Numbered from the stretch's first letter, positions 50,160-60,882 are shown. The stretch is DNA of 64,000 nt from Opacimonas viscosa (GCF_024199005.1 NZ_JANATA010000005.1:1-64000); one strand, 5' to 3'. The notes: a model not told the origin generated them from the letters alone. Program-made: numbers and translations.

Positions 50160-50252
50160 GGAAAATTCCTTTATTTTCTTATTTTTTTCAAGTGCTTAAT
50201 AACACAACTCTAGCTTACATAATAATCACAAACCTGTACACAGATAAAATGA

Positions 50253-51218
50253 TTAATTGCCCGTGATTTGTAATACTTTAGTAACATTATTTATAGCGAA
50301 AGTCTCTAGCCATGTTACGTCACTCCAGCCCCTTAACCAAGTGAGCTGGCGTTTAGCTAGCTGTCGAGTCGCAATAATACCGCGTTCGACCATTTCCTCA
50401 TAAGTATATTCACCGGATAAATACAGCCATGCTTGACGATAACCAACACAGCGCATTGATGGCATATCTAGGTGTAAATCGCCTCTTTGATATAATAACT
50501 CTGCTTCAGCTAAAAACCCTTGGTCTAACATTTGATGAAAACGTTGAGCAATACGCTGGTGTAAAACAGCCCGATCATTTGGAGCGATAGCAAACTGCGC
50601 AACAGAATAAGGTATAGGTCCTGAATTCTCTGCTTGCAAGTCCGTCATGGACCGACCAGTAATTTCATAGACTTCTAACGCACGCAACAAACGCTGAGGG
50701 TCATTTGGGTGGATCCGCGCAGCACTCACTGGGTCAACGAGAGTAAGTTTGTCGTGTAAAGCAGTCCAACCAAATAACTCAGCTTGTTCTTCTAAATCAG
50801 CTCGGACACATGGGTTTGCTGCTGGCAGTGCCGACAAACCTTTAATCAGCGCGTTGTAGTACATCATCGTACCACCGGCGAGGACAGGCGTTCGTCCTCT
50901 GGCGATTATCTCACTAATTAACTGCTCGGCGTCTTTGCGAAAGTTGGCTACAGAATAACTCGCAGCGGGATCGATAATGTCAATAAGATGATGGGGCACT
51001 TGTGCGAGTTCTGCAGGAGTAGGTTTGGCTGTGCCGATATCCATATCTTTATAAATTAATGCCGAGTCCACGGAAATAATTTCACAGTCAATGTGCTGCG
51101 CCAACTCGAGAGCCAGTGCTGTTTTACCCGAGGCTGTTGGTCCCATTAAAAAGATAACATCAGCGGGGTTATCTGCACTCGCAACAGAATATCCAGATAA
51201 AGGAGTATTAATGTCCAT
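50253..51218 (-). CDS. miaA: tRNA dimethylallyltransferase
   Basis: I place the start at ATG 51218 (GGGAG 8 nt upstream), giving 321 aa. The enzyme adds dimethylallyl to A37 of tRNAs reading UNN codons, tRNA-Trp among them. Motifs are the P-loop [40 protein letters not shown] and [13 protein letters not shown]. The start overlaps the 3' end of mutL by 11 nt, so the genes are coupled. The frame is open 17 codons upstream inside mutL. Confidence 0.96.
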   Translation of the reverse strand: MDINTPLSGYSVASADNPADVIFLMGPTASGKTALALELAQHIDCEIISVDSALIYKDMDIGTAKPTPAELAQVPHHLIDIIDPAASYSVANFRKDAEQLISEIIARGRTPVLAGGTMMYYNALIKGLSALPAANPCVRADLEEQAELFGWTALHDKLTLVDPVSAARIHPNDPQRLLRALEVYEITGRSMTDLQAENSGPIPYSVAQFAIAPNDRAVLHQRIAQRFHQMLDQGFLAEAELLYQRGDLHLDMPSMRCVGYRQAWLYLSGEYTYEEMVERGIIATRQLAKRQLTWLRGWSDVTWLETFAINNVTKVLQITGN

Positions 51219-52998
51219 TAGTAAACTCCCAGTAAATCGATTTGGCTTGGCGTTGTAATGTTTTACCAATAGCGGCCTTGTCTTCTGTCAACCAAGTACT
51301 TATTTGTACATGTAATGTACTAACAATAGCAGGCTGTTGGCTACAAGACTCGGCTAACATTTGGATTAATGTATCAGCAGACATTCGCGCATCACTTGGC
51401 ATTTTGGCTAAAGTAGCTAACCACTGCGGTAATATCGAGTTCCATGGTAATTGTCGCAACAAACTCGGTACCTTTTTAACAATGCATTTTTGCTGTACTA
51501 CCTCAATAAGAAAATGCTGTTCCAGTAATTCAGACCAAGGTAACTTCCCGAGACTTTTATCTTGGAGAGTTTGGGCTACGGGTAACAACAATGGTTGAGG
51601 CGTTTCACTTGCCGCAATATGACTTGTAAAAAATTCGTAAAAAACGGTCTTTGCTGCACAAACCTGAAGGGGAGTTGTCGCATAAATGATATCAGCACTA
51701 GGTAACAATAAACCGCTACCAACACCATGTAAAATATCTGAACTATGGGGGGTATGCTCACTTATATGCCCGGACCCACTGGTCATTAATTCGGCAAAGT
51801 TACCCAGCGCTTTGCCGCTAGGACGGTCTACTTGATAGCGATTAATCTGCTGTGTCTGAGTATGTCCACTAGTCTCATGACCTGGTGTACCTGAACTCGA
51901 TCCACGACTCGTTGAGCCAGCACTGGTCGTGACGGAGCCACTTTGCAGCGGCGAAATATAATCGTGATCAACCTCGATTTGATCATAATCAATAGTCGCA
52001 GCATCGGTGAAACCAGCTTGCAATGCATCACTCACTGATTGGTAAATAAAATCATGTACCGTTCGTGCCTGCACAAAACGGACTTCATGTTTTGCTGGAT
52101 GCACATTCACATCTACATCGGCGGCTGGTACATCCACAAACACTACATACCCGGGATAAGATTGAGGGGCAATAAGTCCTTCATAAGCTTGTTTAATCGC
52201 GTGATTGATTAATTTATCACGCATCATACGACCATTGACGAACGTATATTGTAAATCATTTGTACTGCGGTGATGCAAGGGCTTCGTCAGCCAAGCTTGG
52301 ATCGTAATATTGCCATAAGAGGTATCTAATGCGACACATTCGGGTGAGAAGGTTTTACCACAAACGGCATCAATCCGTTGCACCGTCTGTTTGACGGCTG
52401 GGAAATGACGTACCGTTTTTTGATTGTGAGTTAATTTAAACCCGATTTCAGGTTTGCTCAGCGCGATGCGCTTAATTAACTCATCGATATGCGAAAATTC
52501 GGTTTTTTCTGCTTTTAAAAATTTACGTCTAGCGGGTGTGTTGTAAAACAAATCTTGAATATCGACTGTAGAACCTTGTGGGTGGGCTACAGGCTCAAAT
52601 TTGACCGTTTGGTCTCGCCCTTCGCTATACACCAACCAAGCTTGCTCTTGTCCCTTCGGTTTGGATGACAAACGCAAGCGTGAAACTGAGCTAATACTAG
52701 CTAAAGCCTCACCTCGAAATCCCAGGGACATAATCTGCTGCAGGTCGTCAATATCACTGATCTTTGATGTGGCATGACGGGCTAGTGCTAATTGTAGTTC
52801 ATCTTTGGGGATACCTTTACCGTTGTCTTTGATAACGATGCGTTTGTGGCCCCCTTTTTCGATACTGATTTCAATCAATGTAGCGCCAGCATCTATGCTA
52901 TTTTCCACACACTCCTTAACAATCGATGCCGGTCTTTCGACAACTTCTCCAGCAGCGATCTGGTTGGCGAGGATAGGTGGTAAAATTTGAATCGCCAA
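51208..52998 (-). CDS. mutL: DNA mismatch repair protein MutL
   Basis: This 596-aa GHKL ATPase couples MutS to MutH/UvrD. The N-terminal ATPase motifs are [28 protein letters not shown] and SLGFRGEAL (residues 10-100). A clamp-binding type motif QPLLLP lies near 470. The C-terminus lacks the DQHAxxE endonuclease motif, as in E. coli, implying MutH-dependent repair. The start is TTG, 3 nt after the amiB stop with GGGA upstream. A Ser/Thr/Gly-rich linker is at about 345-400. Confidence 0.97.
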   Translation of the reverse strand: MAIQILPPILANQIAAGEVVERPASIVKECVENSIDAGATLIEISIEKGGHKRIVIKDNGKGIPKDELQLALARHATSKISDIDDLQQIMSLGFRGEALASISSVSRLRLSSKPKGQEQAWLVYSEGRDQTVKFEPVAHPQGSTVDIQDLFYNTPARRKFLKAEKTEFSHIDELIKRIALSKPEIGFKLTHNQKTVRHFPAVKQTVQRIDAVCGKTFSPECVALDTSYGNITIQAWLTKPLHHRSTNDLQYTFVNGRMMRDKLINHAIKQAYEGLIAPQSYPGYVVFVDVPAADVDVNVHPAKHEVRFVQARTVHDFIYQSVSDALQAGFTDAATIDYDQIEVDHDYISPLQSGSVTTSAGSTSRGSSSGTPGHETSGHTQTQQINRYQVDRPSGKALGNFAELMTSGSGHISEHTPHSSDILHGVGSGLLLPSADIIYATTPLQVCAAKTVFYEFFTSHIAASETPQPLLLPVAQTLQDKSLGKLPWSELLEQHFLIEVVQQKCIVKKVPSLLRQLPWNSILPQWLATLAKMPSDARMSADTLIQMLAESCSQQPAIVSTLHVQISTWLTEDKAAIGKTLQRQAKSIYWEFTNGH

Positions 52999-53001
52999 AG
53001 C

Positions 53002-54363
53002 TTAATTCCCTATCGGTATTTTGAGAGATTGACCAATCCGAATAGTATTTGATGATAAGTTGTTGGTTTTTTTCAAGCTTTCTAGACTAACATCATATCG
53101 CCGAGCAATGCGGATCAAAGAATCACCAGATTTTACTTTATAATCCAATAGTTCGGAATTCTTTTGCATGGCCCATAAACTGCCATCTGGAGGATTTGCA
53201 CGGAAATAAATTTTCAAGGCACGTAAAATAGAATCTGCCAATTTGCTGCGATGCTGAGCCCAGTTTAAGTTTTTTTCTTCGGTTGGATTAGAAATAAAGC
53301 CTACTTCCACCAATATCGAAGGAATATCTGGAGCGGTTAACACGGCCAACGATGCATGTTGTGGCTCTTTCTTGTGCATCCTGGTCACTTTTTTCATTTC
53401 TTTGATCACTTTTTGACTCAAAGTGAAACTATCAGAAATGGTTTCATTCAGCGTCATATCAATAAGTGTACGGACCAACCATTTATCTTCTTCACTGGAT
53501 TCAAGCGCATCTCCTGCACCGCCCAGTAATTCCGAATGACGCTCGGTACGTTCCATCCATTTACCCAATTCAGAGTTGCCACGGCGAGTGTTCAATACCC
53601 ATACTGAACCGCCTCTAGGCTGGGGAGTATGAAACGCATCAGCGTGAATAGAGATCAGTAAATCAGCGCCCTTTTCGCGAGCTATTTCAGGCCGCGCAGA
53701 AGGAGAAATATAGTAATCTCCTTCGCGTGTTAAGATCGCCCGCATACCATTGACAGCATTAATTTTTTGCTGAAGATTCTTCGCAATAGCCAAGGTGATC
53801 CGTTTTTCATAAGTACCAGCAGGCCCAACCGAACCGGGGTCTCGACCACCATGACCAGCATCTAATGCGATAATAATGTCGGTGTCACGTTCAGGTTGAT
53901 CGCGCATAGTAATTTTGGGTGCAGCTGGTTGTGGATCATCAAACGCCACTAACAAAGTCGGTTTGCCACCACGATTAATAAAACTCAAACTGGCATCCAC
54001 ATCCTTGCGTAAATCGACCACGATACGTTTGTCTCCTGCTTTCTTAGCTGTTGACTCGCGCACTTTGTGGATCAGTTTGGTGGCGTTTCTTTCGGTAATG
54101 TTCACTTTACCCTGCGTGCTTTGTAAATCGATAACTAACCGGTCTGGTTTTTGTAAAGTAAAGTATGAGTATTGAGTTTTTGCTGATAATGCAATGGCAA
54201 CTTGTGCCCCCGAGGCTGGGTAAGTGATTTGAGTGTCTAGTATTTTAGTTTGTGCATAAGCAGGTTGTGCCAACAAATTCGCGACCAAAAACATTGCGCA
54301 TAACACAACGAGAGATGAGATTTTTTTGTTGTGCTGAACTAGGCCATTGAACATATCAATCAT
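53002..54363 (-). CDS. amiB: N-acetylmuramoyl-L-alanine amidase (AmiB type)
   Basis: This 453-aa periplasmic enzyme splits septal peptidoglycan. It has a signal peptide (about 1-37, ending PAYA), an AMIN targeting domain (about 38-140) and an Amidase_3 domain (about 168-395). Zinc ligands lie in DAGHGGRDPG, ISIHADAF and VEVGFISN. A LysM domain is at about 405-450. The start overlaps the tsaE stop by 8 nt; an ATG at 54354 is also possible. EnvC/NlpD-type activation is expected. Confidence 0.95.
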   Translation of the reverse strand: MIDMFNGLVQHNKKISSLVVLCAMFLVANLLAQPAYAQTKILDTQITYPASGAQVAIALSAKTQYSYFTLQKPDRLVIDLQSTQGKVNITERNATKLIHKVRESTAKKAGDKRIVVDLRKDVDASLSFINRGGKPTLLVAFDDPQPAAPKITMRDQPERDTDIIIALDAGHGGRDPGSVGPAGTYEKRITLAIAKNLQQKINAVNGMRAILTREGDYYISPSARPEIAREKGADLLISIHADAFHTPQPRGGSVWVLNTRRGNSELGKWMERTERHSELLGGAGDALESSEEDKWLVRTLIDMTLNETISDSFTLSQKVIKEMKKVTRMHKKEPQHASLAVLTAPDIPSILVEVGFISNPTEEKNLNWAQHRSKLADSILRALKIYFRANPPDGSLWAMQKNSELLDYKVKSGDSLIRIARRYDVSLESLKKTNNLSSNTIRIGQSLKIPIGN

Positions 54364-54841
54364 GTGCCACAGCCGTTACATCTGCACCGAGCAACTGCAA
54401 GATATGAGGTTGACCGGATAAGTGGATGGTTCTTTCAGTTTCTGCGCTACCATGCGCAATACTCAATAATAAATCAGGTTCTGGGAGAATTCCTGCGCCT
54501 TTTTCAGACCACTCGACGAGTACTAACGCATTGCCAGAAAAATAATCGCGGATCCCCATAAACTCCAGCTCACTGGGATCACCTAGGCGATATAAATCAA
54601 AATGAAAAATGGCTCGGTCAGCAATCGTATACGGCTCAACCAATGTGTAAGTTGGGCTCTTAACGGCGCCTTCATGTCCTAATTTTTGTAACAAATATCG
54701 CGAAAAAGTGGTTTTACCCGCACCTAAATCACCATCTAAAAAAATGACAAAACCCGTATCTTGTTGTGCAATAAAATCCGCTAAGGATTCTGCGAAAATC
54801 TGAGTATCTGCTTCGTTTTTTATCGTTATTGTATGCGACAT
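54356..54841 (-). CDS. tsaE: tRNA threonylcarbamoyladenosine biosynthesis ATPase TsaE
   Basis: This 161-aa P-loop ATPase supports TsaB-TsaD in making t6A37 of ANN-decoding tRNAs. Walker A is LDGDLGAGKTTFSRYLLQ (about 36-53), and SPTYTLVEPY and FHFDLYRL are conserved. It lies between nnrDE and amiB, as in E. coli (yjeF-tsaE-amiB-mutL). The C-terminal segment LHSGQPHILQLL-like is slightly longer than in E. coli. Confidence 0.95.
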   Translation of the reverse strand: MSHTITIKNEADTQIFAESLADFIAQQDTGFVIFLDGDLGAGKTTFSRYLLQKLGHEGAVKSPTYTLVEPYTIADRAIFHFDLYRLGDPSELEFMGIRDYFSGNALVLVEWSEKGAGILPEPDLLLSIAHGSAETERTIHLSGQPHILQLLGADVTAVAHD

Positions 54842-54919
54842 ATCTGTTGTATTTGCTCAGGTTGTGACCTACTGCAAAGTGCAGTTTTAGTCTCGCCTGA
54901 TAGACATATCAGGCCTTTA

Positions 54920-56425
54920 TTAAGTATTTATCAAACGCCTTACTTGATCAAAAATATCACTGGCAAGCATCCCTCTCTCGCCATATTCGCTCGCGATTAT
55001 ATCAGCTGCATGCCCATGGACACAAACCCCATATTTGGCAGCATCCGTAAACTGCATGTTTTGCGCCAACATAGCCCCTAAAATACCGCTCAGTACATCC
55101 CCCATACCTGCAGTTGCCATACCTGGATTACCGTGCTCACACACCCAAGTTCGATGTCCATTATCAATGATAGTTCCTGCGCCCTTTAAAATACATGTAG
55201 CTTTGTAACGGCGGGCTAATAAACGCGCACTGTTATAGCGATTGCCGTCTACATCTTCTACGGTGGTTTCTAATAAACGGGCTGCTTCACCAGTATGCGG
55301 TGTCAGTATGCACGCGTCTGTGGTAAATGAACTTGCGTATTGTGGTAAAAGGTTCAAAGCATCTGCATCAATAACGATTGGTTTAGCCGTCTTTTGACAG
55401 TAAGTAAGCACTTGCTTAAAGGTTTCAATAGCCCATTCATCCTGACCTAAACCCGGCCCTAATACAATACAATTCGCCCACTCTAAAGAGGCTACCAGAT
55501 CCGTTGTGGTTACCATTAGCTCTGGTCGACCGGCACTGATCTGCATTTGGCTGGCACTGTGAGCATAAACTTTTACTAGTCCTGTCCCTGCGCGCAAGGC
55601 CGCTTCACCTGCTAAACGAATGGCCCCTGACATACCATCATTGCCACCGATACATAATAAGCGTCCATAAATTCCTTTGTGCGAGTCAATTTGTCTTGGG
55701 GCTAATTTTTTATACTGAGATAAGTTTAATAAATGCGTGTTGGAAGGACAGATTTCTGTAAATGCTGCTCCTATATCTAAATCTTCAAAAATGAGCTTAC
55801 CCGAAGCTTGTTTTCCTGCTGCCGTGACTAAACCTTGTTTAATTCCAATAAACGTTACCGTCATATCTGCTTGAATAAAATCGGCTAAAGATTGCCCTGT
55901 ATCAGCGTTTAATCCAGAAGGAATATCCACCGCCAAAACCGGCACGTCACTATGATTTACCGCAGCAATAACTTTAGCAAACTCGGGACGAATAGTACCT
56001 TGGAGCCCAGTCCCTAATAAGGCATCAATAATAATATCCATATTTTTTAGCATATTTGGATTAAATGCTTGGACAAAGCCACCGGCAGCTAAAAATGCGT
56101 CACGCGCCGCCAATACATCACCATGTAATTCTCGTTCAGGCTCGACTGCACAAACTGTGACATCTTTATCCGCTTGAAGGGCATGCAAAGCCGTAATATA
56201 ACCATCGCCGGCATTATTGCCTTTACCAACAATTACCAAATAGTTCTCAGCATCAGGAACTAATTCAAGACTGTGTTGAAATACGACTTTGCCTGCACGT
56301 TGCATTAAACTGTATAAATTACATAAGCTTTTTTGTGCCGCTTGTTCTTCGTTATTTCTGACTTGATCGGCGCGGAATAGTTTTTGTGCTAGACTAGCAC
56401 TTCGTTTTTCAATCTGAATATGCAT
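54920..56425 (-). CDS. nnr: Bifunctional NAD(P)HX epimerase/dehydratase
   Basis: This 501-aa YjeF-type repair enzyme has an N-terminal NAD(P)HX epimerase domain (about 15-225; GKGNNAGDGYITALHAL, DIPSGLNADTGQ). Its ADP-dependent dehydratase domain follows (about 235-498; GGNDGMSGAIRLAGEAALRA, GNPGMATAGMGDVLSG). It restores hydrated NADH/NADPH. It is upstream of tsaE. Its ATG is only 5 nt from the divergent queG ATG. Confidence 0.95.
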   Translation of the reverse strand: MHIQIEKRSASLAQKLFRADQVRNNEEQAAQKSLCNLYSLMQRAGKVVFQHSLELVPDAENYLVIVGKGNNAGDGYITALHALQADKDVTVCAVEPERELHGDVLAARDAFLAAGGFVQAFNPNMLKNMDIIIDALLGTGLQGTIRPEFAKVIAAVNHSDVPVLAVDIPSGLNADTGQSLADFIQADMTVTFIGIKQGLVTAAGKQASGKLIFEDLDIGAAFTEICPSNTHLLNLSQYKKLAPRQIDSHKGIYGRLLCIGGNDGMSGAIRLAGEAALRAGTGLVKVYAHSASQMQISAGRPELMVTTTDLVASLEWANCIVLGPGLGQDEWAIETFKQVLTYCQKTAKPIVIDADALNLLPQYASSFTTDACILTPHTGEAARLLETTVEDVDGNRYNSARLLARRYKATCILKGAGTIIDNGHRTWVCEHGNPGMATAGMGDVLSGILGAMLAQNMQFTDAAKYGVCVHGHAADIIASEYGERGMLASDIFDQVRRLINT

Positions 56426-56430
56426 GAAAT

Positions 56431-57657
56431 ATGTCCCTAAATAATTCTGTAGATTTACATCGCTTAGCCCAAGATATCAAGGCTTGGGGTAAAGCGCTAG
56501 GGTTTAAAGATGTCGGAATTACTGATATTGATTTAAGTCAACATGAAGAATTTTTGCAAACTTGGTTAGAAAAAAAATACTACGGTTCGATGGCATTCTT
56601 TCCCGAGCGAGGAATGATGCGAGCTCGACCGGCAGAGTTAGTCCCTGGTACGTGTCGAATTATTTCCGTGCGCATGGATTATTTACCGCCAGATGCCTCT
56701 TTTGCTGAGCATCTGGATAACACCAAAGTAGGATATATTTCACGCTATGCATTGGGCCGTGATTATCACAAAGTACTGCGTAATAAACTAAAAAAACTGG
56801 GGCAGCAAATCACCCAATATATAGCCCAACATACCGATCTAGAAATCGCACCAGGAGATAATGTTAAATTTCGCCCCTTTGTAGACTCTGCGCCGATCTT
56901 AGAGCATGCCGTAGCCGAGAAAGCGGGTATCGGCTTTACCGGCAAGCATTCATTGACAATCCACCCAGACCAAGGTTCTTGGTTCTTCCTAGGTGAGTTA
57001 TTCATTAATATTCCTTTACCAATCGATAGCCCTATAGATGCCGATTGTGGGACCTGCAATGCCTGTATCAGTATTTGTCCTACGGGTGCTATTGTGGAGC
57101 CTTATGTGATTGATGCGCGAAAGTGTATTTCTTATCTAACGATCGAGCATGACGGACCGATTGATGAACAATATCGCAAGCCAATGGGCAATCGTATCTA
57201 TGGTTGTGATGACTGCCAGCTCGTCTGTCCATTTAATCAAACTAGTGACGTGACTACTGAGGCCGATTTCCATGCTCGACCAGTATTGCATGGTAGTGAC
57301 TTAACTGAGCTTTTTACTTGGGACGAAGCATTATTTTTGCAACACACCGAAGGTTCCCCAATCCGGCGTATTGGTTATGCAAAATGGCAAAGAAATATCA
57401 GTGTTGGGATTGGCAACATGCCATTTTCTGAAACAGCTCTTTGTGAGTTGCAGAGAAAACTCGCCTTGCTCCATGCGCATAATTGGCACAGCTATGGATT
57501 TGTGACTGCACCCGCAGAGAATCAAGTGGCGATGTTAGAAGAACATCTAGTCTGGGCGATTCAAGAACAAAAAGCAGCTAAGGATGGTCAAGTAGAGAAT
57601 CGGCAACAAGCGAGAGTGGTGCGAATCATTGAAAAAGGCATGCCGAAACATGCCTAA
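56431..57657 (+). CDS. queG: Epoxyqueuosine reductase QueG
   Basis: This 408-aa cobalamin and iron-sulfur enzyme makes the last step of tRNA queuosine. Two 4Fe-4S motifs are seen: CGTCNACISICP and the second cluster starting CDDCQLVCP. The substrate-domain features VDSAPILEHAVAEKAGIG and GSWFFLGE are conserved. It is slightly longer than E. coli QueG (379 aa) through the C-terminal HEAT-like end. It is divergent from nnr with nearly touching start codons. Confidence 0.96.
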   Translation: MSLNNSVDLHRLAQDIKAWGKALGFKDVGITDIDLSQHEEFLQTWLEKKYYGSMAFFPERGMMRARPAELVPGTCRIISVRMDYLPPDASFAEHLDNTKVGYISRYALGRDYHKVLRNKLKKLGQQITQYIAQHTDLEIAPGDNVKFRPFVDSAPILEHAVAEKAGIGFTGKHSLTIHPDQGSWFFLGELFINIPLPIDSPIDADCGTCNACISICPTGAIVEPYVIDARKCISYLTIEHDGPIDEQYRKPMGNRIYGCDDCQLVCPFNQTSDVTTEADFHARPVLHGSDLTELFTWDEALFLQHTEGSPIRRIGYAKWQRNISVGIGNMPFSETALCELQRKLALLHAHNWHSYGFVTAPAENQVAMLEEHLVWAIQEQKAAKDGQVENRQQARVVRIIEKGMPKHA

Positions 57658-57678
57658 TGTGTGGTGTTACTTATGTGC

Positions 57679-58743
57679 TTATCTGTGATATTTTGCGGAA
57701 TATTTATGTACCGCTTCAACAAATACTCCAGCATTTTCTGGTGGTACATCCAAATGAATACCATGTCCCAGGTTAAACACATGACCCGAGCCTTCACCAA
57801 AGCCAGCTAAGATATGTTGAACTTCTTCTTCAATCCTAGGCGCTGGTGCATATAGCATCGAGGGATCCATATTACCTTGTAGTGCAACTCGATCACCGAC
57901 ACGTGCTTTGGCATCTGCAATATCAATGGTCCAATCTAAACCAACGGCATCACAACCTGTATCAGCAATAGCCTCTAACCACATACCACCATTCTTGGTG
58001 AACAAAGTGACCGGAACCTTGCGACCTTCGTTTTCACGAATTAACCCATCAACAATTTTATGCATGTACTGTAGTGAGAATAATTGATAATCACGCGGTG
58101 ATAATACACCACCCCAAGTATCAAAAATCATGACCGATTGTGCGCCAGCCTTGATCTGGGCATTTAAGTAAGAAATGACCGAATCAGCAACTTTATCCAA
58201 TAACAAATGCAATGTTTGTGGTTCTGCAAATGCCATTTTTTTAATTTTAGTAAATGCTTTACTCGAACCACCCTCGACCATGTAGGTCGCCAGTGTCCAA
58301 GGGCTACCAGAAAAACCAATCAGCGGTACGGCACCATCTAAGCCTTTGCGGATAGTTCTCACAGCATTCATCACATACTGTAACTCACCTTCCGGATCGG
58401 GATGAGGTAGTTGTTTGACGTCTTCAATGCGGGTAATTGGATTTTTAAAACGTGGACCTTCACCTGCTTCAAAGTACAAACCTAAGCCCATTGCGTCGGG
58501 GATAGTTAAAATGTCAGAAAACAAAATAGCCGCGTCTAAATCAAAACGGCGTAGAGGCTGTAAGGTGACTTCACAGGCTAATTCTGCATTTTTACACAAT
58601 GACATGAAATCGCCAGCTTCGGCACGTGTCGCTTTATATTCTGGTAAATAACGGCCAGCTTGGCGCATCATCCATACAGGTGTTACATCTACGGGTTCTT
58701 TAGCGAGCGCACGTAAATAGCGATCATTCTTTAATTCTGTCAT
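57679..58743 (-). CDS. hemE: Uroporphyrinogen decarboxylase
   Basis: This 354-aa haem-pathway enzyme decarboxylates uroporphyrinogen III to coproporphyrinogen III. Signatures are [15 protein letters not shown] (about 22-36), [31 protein letters not shown] and [17 protein letters not shown] precedes ATG. It is convergent with queG (21 nt between stops). Confidence 0.97.
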   Translation of the reverse strand: MTELKNDRYLRALAKEPVDVTPVWMMRQAGRYLPEYKATRAEAGDFMSLCKNAELACEVTLQPLRRFDLDAAILFSDILTIPDAMGLGLYFEAGEGPRFKNPITRIEDVKQLPHPDPEGELQYVMNAVRTIRKGLDGAVPLIGFSGSPWTLATYMVEGGSSKAFTKIKKMAFAEPQTLHLLLDKVADSVISYLNAQIKAGAQSVMIFDTWGGVLSPRDYQLFSLQYMHKIVDGLIRENEGRKVPVTLFTKNGGMWLEAIADTGCDAVGLDWTIDIADAKARVGDRVALQGNMDPSMLYAPAPRIEEEVQHILAGFGEGSGHVFNLGHGIHLDVPPENAGVFVEAVHKYSAKYHR

Positions 58744-58897
58744 TATTGAGTATCCTTGTTGAGTGCGCGCATGTTACCAAATAACAACAAAGTGTGCATC
58801 CGTAAAACAGTACAACCCCTACGACTTTAGAAAGTCCTTGTAAACTTAATAGATATTTTTGCACTGATTACTAAAGTTGTTGGCATTTTTGACATGT

Positions 58898-59719
58898 TTA
58901 GCTGCCTGTAATTAGCTTTTGGGTATGCTCGATTAAGCGTCCCGCGATCGAGATCTTAGAAGGAATATTCGGTAACGCATTATAATGAAACCACTGTGCA
59001 TCTAAAATTTCCTTACCATCGACCTTGATGTCACCTCCAGCATACTCGGCAACAAATCCCATCATTAGCGAGTGAGGAAAAGGCCAAGGCTGAGAATCAA
59101 AATACTCAATATTTTTTAATTGTACCCCGACTTCTTCCATCACTTCTCGATGCACTGCTTGCTCGAGGGACTCTCCACTTTCTACAAACCCAGCCAGTGT
59201 GGAATACAAATTCGTCGATGTATGGCGGTTACCTTGGGCGAGTAATATTTTATCTTCGTGTCGAATTGCAACAATAATACAAGGGGAAACCCGCGGATAC
59301 ACACGATGCTGACAAACGTCACAGTGGCGAGCCATTTCCCAGCCGACTTGACGCATCTTGGCACCACATTGACCACAAAACTGATGTGTTCTTAAAAACA
59401 ATGCATACTGCCAAGCCTTAGCGATATACTCAAAATTTATATCGGCGCTACCCATTAAGATATCCCGCAAGCCTGCAGATACATAATCTGCATCATCAAA
59501 GGTGGCCTGACGTAAATCAATCATATTCACGTGATAATCAGGTGCGACAGCTATGGTAACGATTTGATCTTGATAAGCGGATAATTCAGGATGATCTTGT
59601 AACATTTGCCATTGCGGAAGTTTGAAAATATCTTGGTCATCGTTATGCACGACCACTTGATTTTGTGAAAAAACAATACACTTTTTGATCATATGTGTAG
59701 GTACTGTCTTTGGCGGCAT
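58898..59719 (-). CDS. nudC: NAD-capped RNA hydrolase / NADH pyrophosphatase NudC
   Basis: From ATG at 59719 (AAGGA 6 nt upstream) this is 273 aa. It removes NAD caps from RNA and hydrolyses NADH. The zinc ribbon uses CGQC and CDVC (about 114-135). The Nudix box is GFVESGESLEQAV then HREVMEEVG (about 172-194), and the NudC-specific motif SQPWPFPHSLM follows. It is divergent from zur across 158 nt. Confidence 0.95.
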   Translation of the reverse strand: MPPKTVPTHMIKKCIVFSQNQVVVHNDDQDIFKLPQWQMLQDHPELSAYQDQIVTIAVAPDYHVNMIDLRQATFDDADYVSAGLRDILMGSADINFEYIAKAWQYALFLRTHQFCGQCGAKMRQVGWEMARHCDVCQHRVYPRVSPCIIVAIRHEDKILLAQGNRHTSTNLYSTLAGFVESGESLEQAVHREVMEEVGVQLKNIEYFDSQPWPFPHSLMMGFVAEYAGGDIKVDGKEILDAQWFHYNALPNIPSKISIAGRLIEHTQKLITGS

Positions 59720-59862
59720 ATGCAATCCTTCTGATAGGGTATCTGGTTCAATATGTAGTATTTGATTTATGGAACTTTAATTTTATATTCAATTCGCTGA
59801 CGATTTGTCTATAACTAGAAGATAAAAGTAGTTTATTCTTTAAATTATGCACGTTTTGCCGA

Positions 59863-59868
59863 TATACT
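59863..59868 (+). promoter_or_regulatory. Possible zur -10 element, almost no 5' UTR
   Basis: TATACT at 59863-59868 ends 9 nt before the zur ATG (59878), with TTTAAA 18 nt upstream as a weak -35. The start site would fall within about 3 nt of the ATG, and there is no ribosome binding site. The transcript may therefore be leaderless. Confidence 0.4.
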
Positions 59869-59877
59869 AGTAGTGTT

Positions 59878-60303
59878 ATGAAAACAATAATAGAAAAAGC
59901 CAAAGCACATTGCGAAAACAACGGCGCGAGATTTACCCCTCTGCGTGAAGAAGTTTATCGAATTTTAGTCGCAGAAGATGCGCCGGTAGGTGCTTATGAT
60001 TTGTTGGATATGTTACGCAAAAGCAATGACTCTGCAAAGCCAGCAACCATTTACCGGTCGTTAGATTTTTTACTCGATTTTGGTCTTATTCATAAGCTGG
60101 AATCGACCAACATGTATGTTGCTTGTCATCATTTTGGCTGTGCTCACCCTGTACAGTTTTTGATTTGTGATACATGTGGGGATGTAGCAGAAATCCAATC
60201 GACAGCGATACACGATGCGCTATCGGCCCAAGCGGAAACACTGGGCTTTACGGTAAAACAACAAACAATTGAGGCACACGGTATCTGTACCAAATGCTGT
60301 TAA
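59878..60303 (+). CDS. zur: Fur-family transcriptional repressor, Zur type
   Basis: This 141-aa winged-helix metalloregulator has the recognition region AKPATIYRSLDFLLDFGLIH (about 53-72). The regulatory-site His/Cys stretch is CHHFGCAH (83-90). The structural zinc site uses two CxxC pairs, C97/C100 and C137/C140. Composition and short length fit Zur better than Fur. It is expected to repress zinc uptake. It is followed 29 nt later by cheX. Confidence 0.88.
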   Translation: MKTIIEKAKAHCENNGARFTPLREEVYRILVAEDAPVGAYDLLDMLRKSNDSAKPATIYRSLDFLLDFGLIHKLESTNMYVACHHFGCAHPVQFLICDTCGDVAEIQSTAIHDALSAQAETLGFTVKQQTIEAHGICTKCC

Positions 60304-60332
60304 CATACTAAAACTGCAAGGAACGCGCTGTT

Positions 60333-60797
60333 ATGAATGTTGAATTTATTAACCCTTTCATCACTGCATTGAAAAATGTGACTTCGATGATGGCCCAAAC
60401 TGAACTCCAACCGGGTAAACCCCAACTCAAAGGGGATCAATTCTCCCGTGGCGATATCTCTGGGGTTATCGGTATGGTTGGTCCGTCCATGCAAGGTTCT
60501 TTGTCTATTACTTTTGAAGAAAAGCTCGCTCTACATATTATGGAAAAGATGTTAGGGGAAAAAGTATCAGAACTGAATGAAGAGGTTGCTGATATGGTCG
60601 GCGAAATCACTAATATGATTTGTGGTGGAGCAAAAAAGAACCTCTCAGAAAAAGGTCATGAATTTAATATGGCCACTCCAGCTATTATTACTGGCAAGAA
60701 TCATACGATAAATCATCAAGTTGATGGACCTCGGATTATCATGCCATTCCAGGCCGAAAGTGGCAAAGCTTACATCGAAATCTGTTTCAACAAATAA
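60333..60797 (+). CDS. cheX: CheX-like chemotaxis phosphatase
   Basis: This 154-aa single-domain protein of the CheC/CheX/FliY family dephosphorylates CheY-P or related response regulators. The active-site pattern D87-x3-E91-x2-N94 (DMVGEITN) is intact, with the conserved Pro at 116. AAGGA lies 10 nt before ATG. It is placed after zur and not in a chemotaxis cluster. The only other chemotaxis gene in the window is the chemoreceptor at 30.7-32.7 kb. Confidence 0.85.
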   Translation: MNVEFINPFITALKNVTSMMAQTELQPGKPQLKGDQFSRGDISGVIGMVGPSMQGSLSITFEEKLALHIMEKMLGEKVSELNEEVADMVGEITNMICGGAKKNLSEKGHEFNMATPAIITGKNHTINHQVDGPRIIMPFQAESGKAYIEICFNK

Positions 60798-60882
60798 ACA
60801 GTTAAGTGTTCAAGCCTAGTTAAAAAACTCTTGGAACTGGTTTTACATAAATTTATATTTGCTTTTAAAAAAATAGACTACA

